From: Candidatus Poribacteria bacterium
GTDB lineage: Bacteria > Poribacteria > WGA-4E > UBA9662
Length of the DNA: 9,496 bases
Assembly (NCBI GenBank): GCA_002699335.1
Contig: PACG01000011.1
Location: 1 to 9,496, forward strand
Direction of reading: 5' to 3'
Position numbers and translations under genes: made by a program. Positions 7,737 to 9,496 of this stretch are shown piece by piece. The stretch's first letter is position 1; each line of letters starts with the position of its first letter. The notes below the pieces were generated by a model, which saw only the letters and a program-made list of their open reading frames with translations, ran no database searches and was not told where the DNA came from.

Positions 7737-8852
7737 ATGGAAATTGATGTTGTCCAACTAGCGCAAGAGATTATTGCTATCAACTCAGTCAGCCGATGGA
7801 GTAACGCTGAAGTTTCGGATTTGCTGGAGCAAAAACTGAGAATATCTGGCTTTGAGGTCGAGCGTTTGTCTTACACAGATGAAAACGGTGAGAAGAAAAT
7901 AAGCCTAGTTGGGAAAAAAGGGGAAGGTGAAGATGGGCTTGGTTTTTTCTCTCATTCAGACACCGTGCCCGGCGATGAATGGGCTTGGGATCCATTTTCA
8001 CCTAAAGTAGAGAATGGTCGCTTGATCGGACGTGGCAGTTGCGACATGAAAGGACCATTAGCCGCGACGCTTGTTGCTGGGGCTTCAATTGATGCCAGCC
8101 GGCTTAAAAATCCACTTTTTATCGTGATTACAGCAGATGAAGAGGTCAGTGGAAGGGGCGCTAAACAGGTGGTAGCGGAATCGGTATTGTTCCAAACCCA
8201 TGGTCCAAAACACGGAATTATAGCTGAACCAACTGAAATGAAACCTGTTTACGCCCACAAAGGTGGAGCAAGTGTGGTGGTAACAGCATATGGCCAGCCG
8301 GCGCACACGAGTACTGACCAAGGGATCTCTGCTAATTTTCTGATTGCTCCCTTTTTAGCTGAAATGGCCAAATTGGTAGAGCTGTTCAAGACCGACCCAT
8401 CGTTTATGAATCGAGATTTTGATCCACCGACCAACGGCTTCAATATGGTGCTAGATGACGGAGGGTGTCGTCCCAACGTTACCGCGGGTAAAACGGTGTG
8501 CACTGTCAGCTTTAGGCCGATGCCCAACGATCGTAGTCACGACGTAATCGCAATGATAACAGAAAGAGCAGAGAAATACAGTTTTGAGGTGCAATCATAC
8601 ATGGGAGACCCCTTTTATATTTCCCCACAAGCTGAGATTGTCCAAGCCAGCCTAACGGCTACCTGTAGGTCAAAGCCCCAAACGGTGCCTTTTGGTACCG
8701 ATGCACATTATATCAAAGACCGCTTGGATTTAGTTATACTAGGGCCGGGGAACATCGCTCAGGCACATACGATCGGCGAATGGATTGACATCGCTCAATT
8801 ACGGGCCTCAGTCGAGGCGTATCAACAGATAGCTCTTTCGCTCTGCACTTAA
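7737..8852 (+). CDS. M20-family metallohydrolase, ArgE/DapE-type deacylase
   Basis: 371 residues, the usual length for M20 enzymes, which use two zinc or cobalt ions to hydrolyse N-acyl or peptide bonds in the cytoplasm. All metal and catalytic positions are visible: H73 in SHSDTVPGD with supporting D75, bridging D103 in GRGSCDMKGP, catalytic base E135 and ligand E136 in TADEEVSG, E164 in AEPTEM, and H344 in GPGNIAQAHTIGEWI. The inserted dimerisation domain (about 175-290) carries H190 (GQPAHTS) and the GGCRPNVTAG turn (242-251). AHKGG and the GPGxxxQAHxxxEW ending resemble N-acetylornithine deacetylase (ArgE) more than DapE, but no other arginine genes are nearby, so the substrate is open. 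No signal peptide. The ATG at 7737 is the first start after an in-frame TGA (7713-7715); the ribosome site is weak (GGGA at 7728-7731). Stop TAA. Intact. Confidence 0.9.
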   Translation: MEIDVVQLAQEIIAINSVSRWSNAEVSDLLEQKLRISGFEVERLSYTDENGEKKISLVGKKGEGEDGLGFFSHSDTVPGDEWAWDPFSPKVENGRLIGRGSCDMKGPLAATLVAGASIDASRLKNPLFIVITADEEVSGRGAKQVVAESVLFQTHGPKHGIIAEPTEMKPVYAHKGGASVVVTAYGQPAHTSTDQGISANFLIAPFLAEMAKLVELFKTDPSFMNRDFDPPTNGFNMVLDDGGCRPNVTAGKTVCTVSFRPMPNDRSHDVIAMITERAEKYSFEVQSYMGDPFYISPQAEIVQASLTATCRSKPQTVPFGTDAHYIKDRLDLVILGPGNIAQAHTIGEWIDIAQLRASVEAYQQIALSLCT

Positions 8853-9056
8853 CCCGGATTCCTTACCGAGGAGAAAGCAAACTGTAACAGTCGTTTTCAT
8901 CAGAATGTACTCCGGCTTCAGAATGTTTAGAACTTGCACAGTTTACACAGAACTGAGTATGATCATATGACAACGGCAGAAATTTTGAATAAAGCGCTCG
9001 ATCTTCTCAAACTGATAGGTATAGAATAATACTTAATCGTCTGATCTCAACTCAGA
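8853..9056. other. Intergenic region with short repeats, no convincing gene
   Basis: Holds a perfect 5+1+5 palindrome ACTGT-A-ACAGT (8881-8891), a nine-base direct repeat TCAGAATGT (8900-8908 and 8918-8926) whose first eight bases recur at 9052-9059, and a candidate promoter at 8934-8963. A 20-codon reading frame at 8967-9029 lacks a ribosome site and is not called. I see no strong terminator after the M20 gene. Confidence 0.5.
8934..8963 (+). promoter_or_regulatory. Weak candidate promoter upstream of the sulfatase
   Basis: TTGCAC (8934-8939), 18-base spacer, TATGAT (8958-8963). The -10 is good, the -35 matches only in its TTG. The inverted repeat CAGTT-N7-AACTG (8939-8943 and 8951-8955) lies in the spacer and could be an operator. 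Confidence 0.25.
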
Positions 9057-9068
9057 ATGATAAAGTAA

Positions 9069-9496
9069 CTGACGCCCCGAAATTTTAACCTTCGACCTAA
9101 TCGTCGCCCGAACATCATTTGGATCTTTGGTGATCAACACCGAGCCCAAGCCCTCAGTTATCGTGGTGATCTGAATGTCTACACACCAAACATCGATAAT
9201 TTAGCTCGAAATGGGATGCGGTTTGATAACGCTGTAGCGGGAGCACCGTGGTGTACACCATTTCGGGGGGCATTGTTATCTGGAACTTACCCCCATCAAA
9301 ACGGGGCTATACGAACCCCATCGCCATTGTTGTCTGAGATTCCAACTATTGCGGTTCCCTTCAACAAAGTAGGTTACCATACAGCCTACTTCGGTAAATG
9401 GCATCTGGACGGATCGAACTCGCGTCAGCATTTCATCCCGCCCGAACGTCGTGGTGGATTCCAATACTGGATGGGTTACGAAAATAATAACAATCA
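9069..9496 (+). CDS. Type I sulfatase (formylglycine-dependent), 3' end outside window, start uncertain
   Basis: The frame is open from 9069 to the window end. Conserved protein begins at RPNIIWIFGDQHRAQALSY (from 9105), the N-terminal strand with the metal-binding Asp; the Asp-Gln form is common in one branch of the family. TPNIDNLARNGMRFDNAVAG follows, then the signature WCTPFRGALLSG matching C-x-P-x-R; its Cys (codon 9252-9254) would be converted to formylglycine, the catalytic nucleophile. GYHTAYFGKWHL (the GKWH motif with catalytic Lys and His) follows about 50 residues later. These enzymes hydrolyse sulfate esters such as sulfated polysaccharides; no specific substrate can be named. The start is odd: no ATG, GTG or TTG lies between the in-frame TAA (9066-9068) and the conserved core. 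The options are CTG at 9069, an ATT or ATC start, or a nonsense change after ATG 9057. The first internal ATG (9216) would delete the metal-binding strand. No signal peptide is visible in what remains. Confidence 0.8.
   Translation, partial: MTPRNFNLRPNRRPNIIWIFGDQHRAQALSYRGDLNVYTPNIDNLARNGMRFDNAVAGAPWCTPFRGALLSGTYPHQNGAIRTPSPLLSEIPTIAVPFNKVGYHTAYFGKWHLDGSNSRQHFIPPERRGGFQYWMGYENNNN

Noticed and set aside
8881..8891. ACTGT-A-ACAGT palindrome as terminator of the M20 gene
   Set aside because: A stem with a one-base loop cannot form, and the alternative four-pair stem is too weak although TTTT follows two bases later. It also lacks the spacing of a LexA box.
8967..9029. 20-codon frame upstream of and in phase with the sulfatase
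   Set aside because: No ribosome binding site, starts only four bases after the candidate -10, and is separated from the sulfatase by stops at 9027, 9042 and 9066.

Overview
The window comes from a bacterial chromosome of moderate GC content. It opens inside the 3' part of a 23S rRNA gene, continues through a spacer and a 5S rRNA gene, and then holds three protein-coding loci: a very large minus-strand gene for a SprA-like outer-membrane translocon of the type IX secretion system (T9SS), a plus-strand M20-family metallohydrolase, and the start of a plus-strand type I sulfatase cut off by the window end. SprA/Sov proteins are characteristic of Bacteroidetes and relatives in the wider FCB group (Fibrobacteres-Chlorobi-Bacteroidetes). 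This copy diverges in having glycine/serine/tyrosine/phenylalanine-rich inserts. Together with the sulfatase and an odd 23S sarcin-ricin loop, it suggests an FCB-related but not classical Bacteroidetes lineage (inference; the phylum cannot be fixed from this sequence alone).

Layout: 1-467 is the 23S 3' end, with the peptidyl-transferase, A-loop and sarcin-ricin regions recognisable. 468-641 is a spacer with two hairpins and no tRNA. 642-757 is 5S rRNA, followed directly by a T7 tract that looks like the end of the rRNA operon. The sprA-like gene (824-7459, minus) converges on the rRNA operon with only about 66 bases between. It starts at a TTG with a good ribosome binding site and encodes a signal peptide. 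A 277-base divergent intergenic region with several short palindromes and one plausible sigma70-type promoter separates it from the M20 gene (7737-8852, plus). About 200 bases without a convincing gene follow (8853-9056), with a short direct repeat and a possible promoter. From about 9069 a sulfatase reading frame is open to the end of the window, but it has no canonical start codon: the only nearby in-frame ATG (9057) is followed two codons later by TAA.

How the genes work together: SprA should sit in the outer membrane and export folded proteins carrying T9SS C-terminal signals, with partners (PorV, Plug, the PorKLMN motor) that are not in this window. The M20 enzyme looks cytoplasmic and most resembles ArgE/DapE-type deacylases. 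The sulfatase would desulfate organic sulfate esters and needs a formylglycine-generating enzyme encoded elsewhere. I see no evidence that the three form one pathway; the main items of interest are the unusual SprA architecture, the covarying change in the 23S sarcin-ricin loop and the damaged-looking or unconventional sulfatase start.
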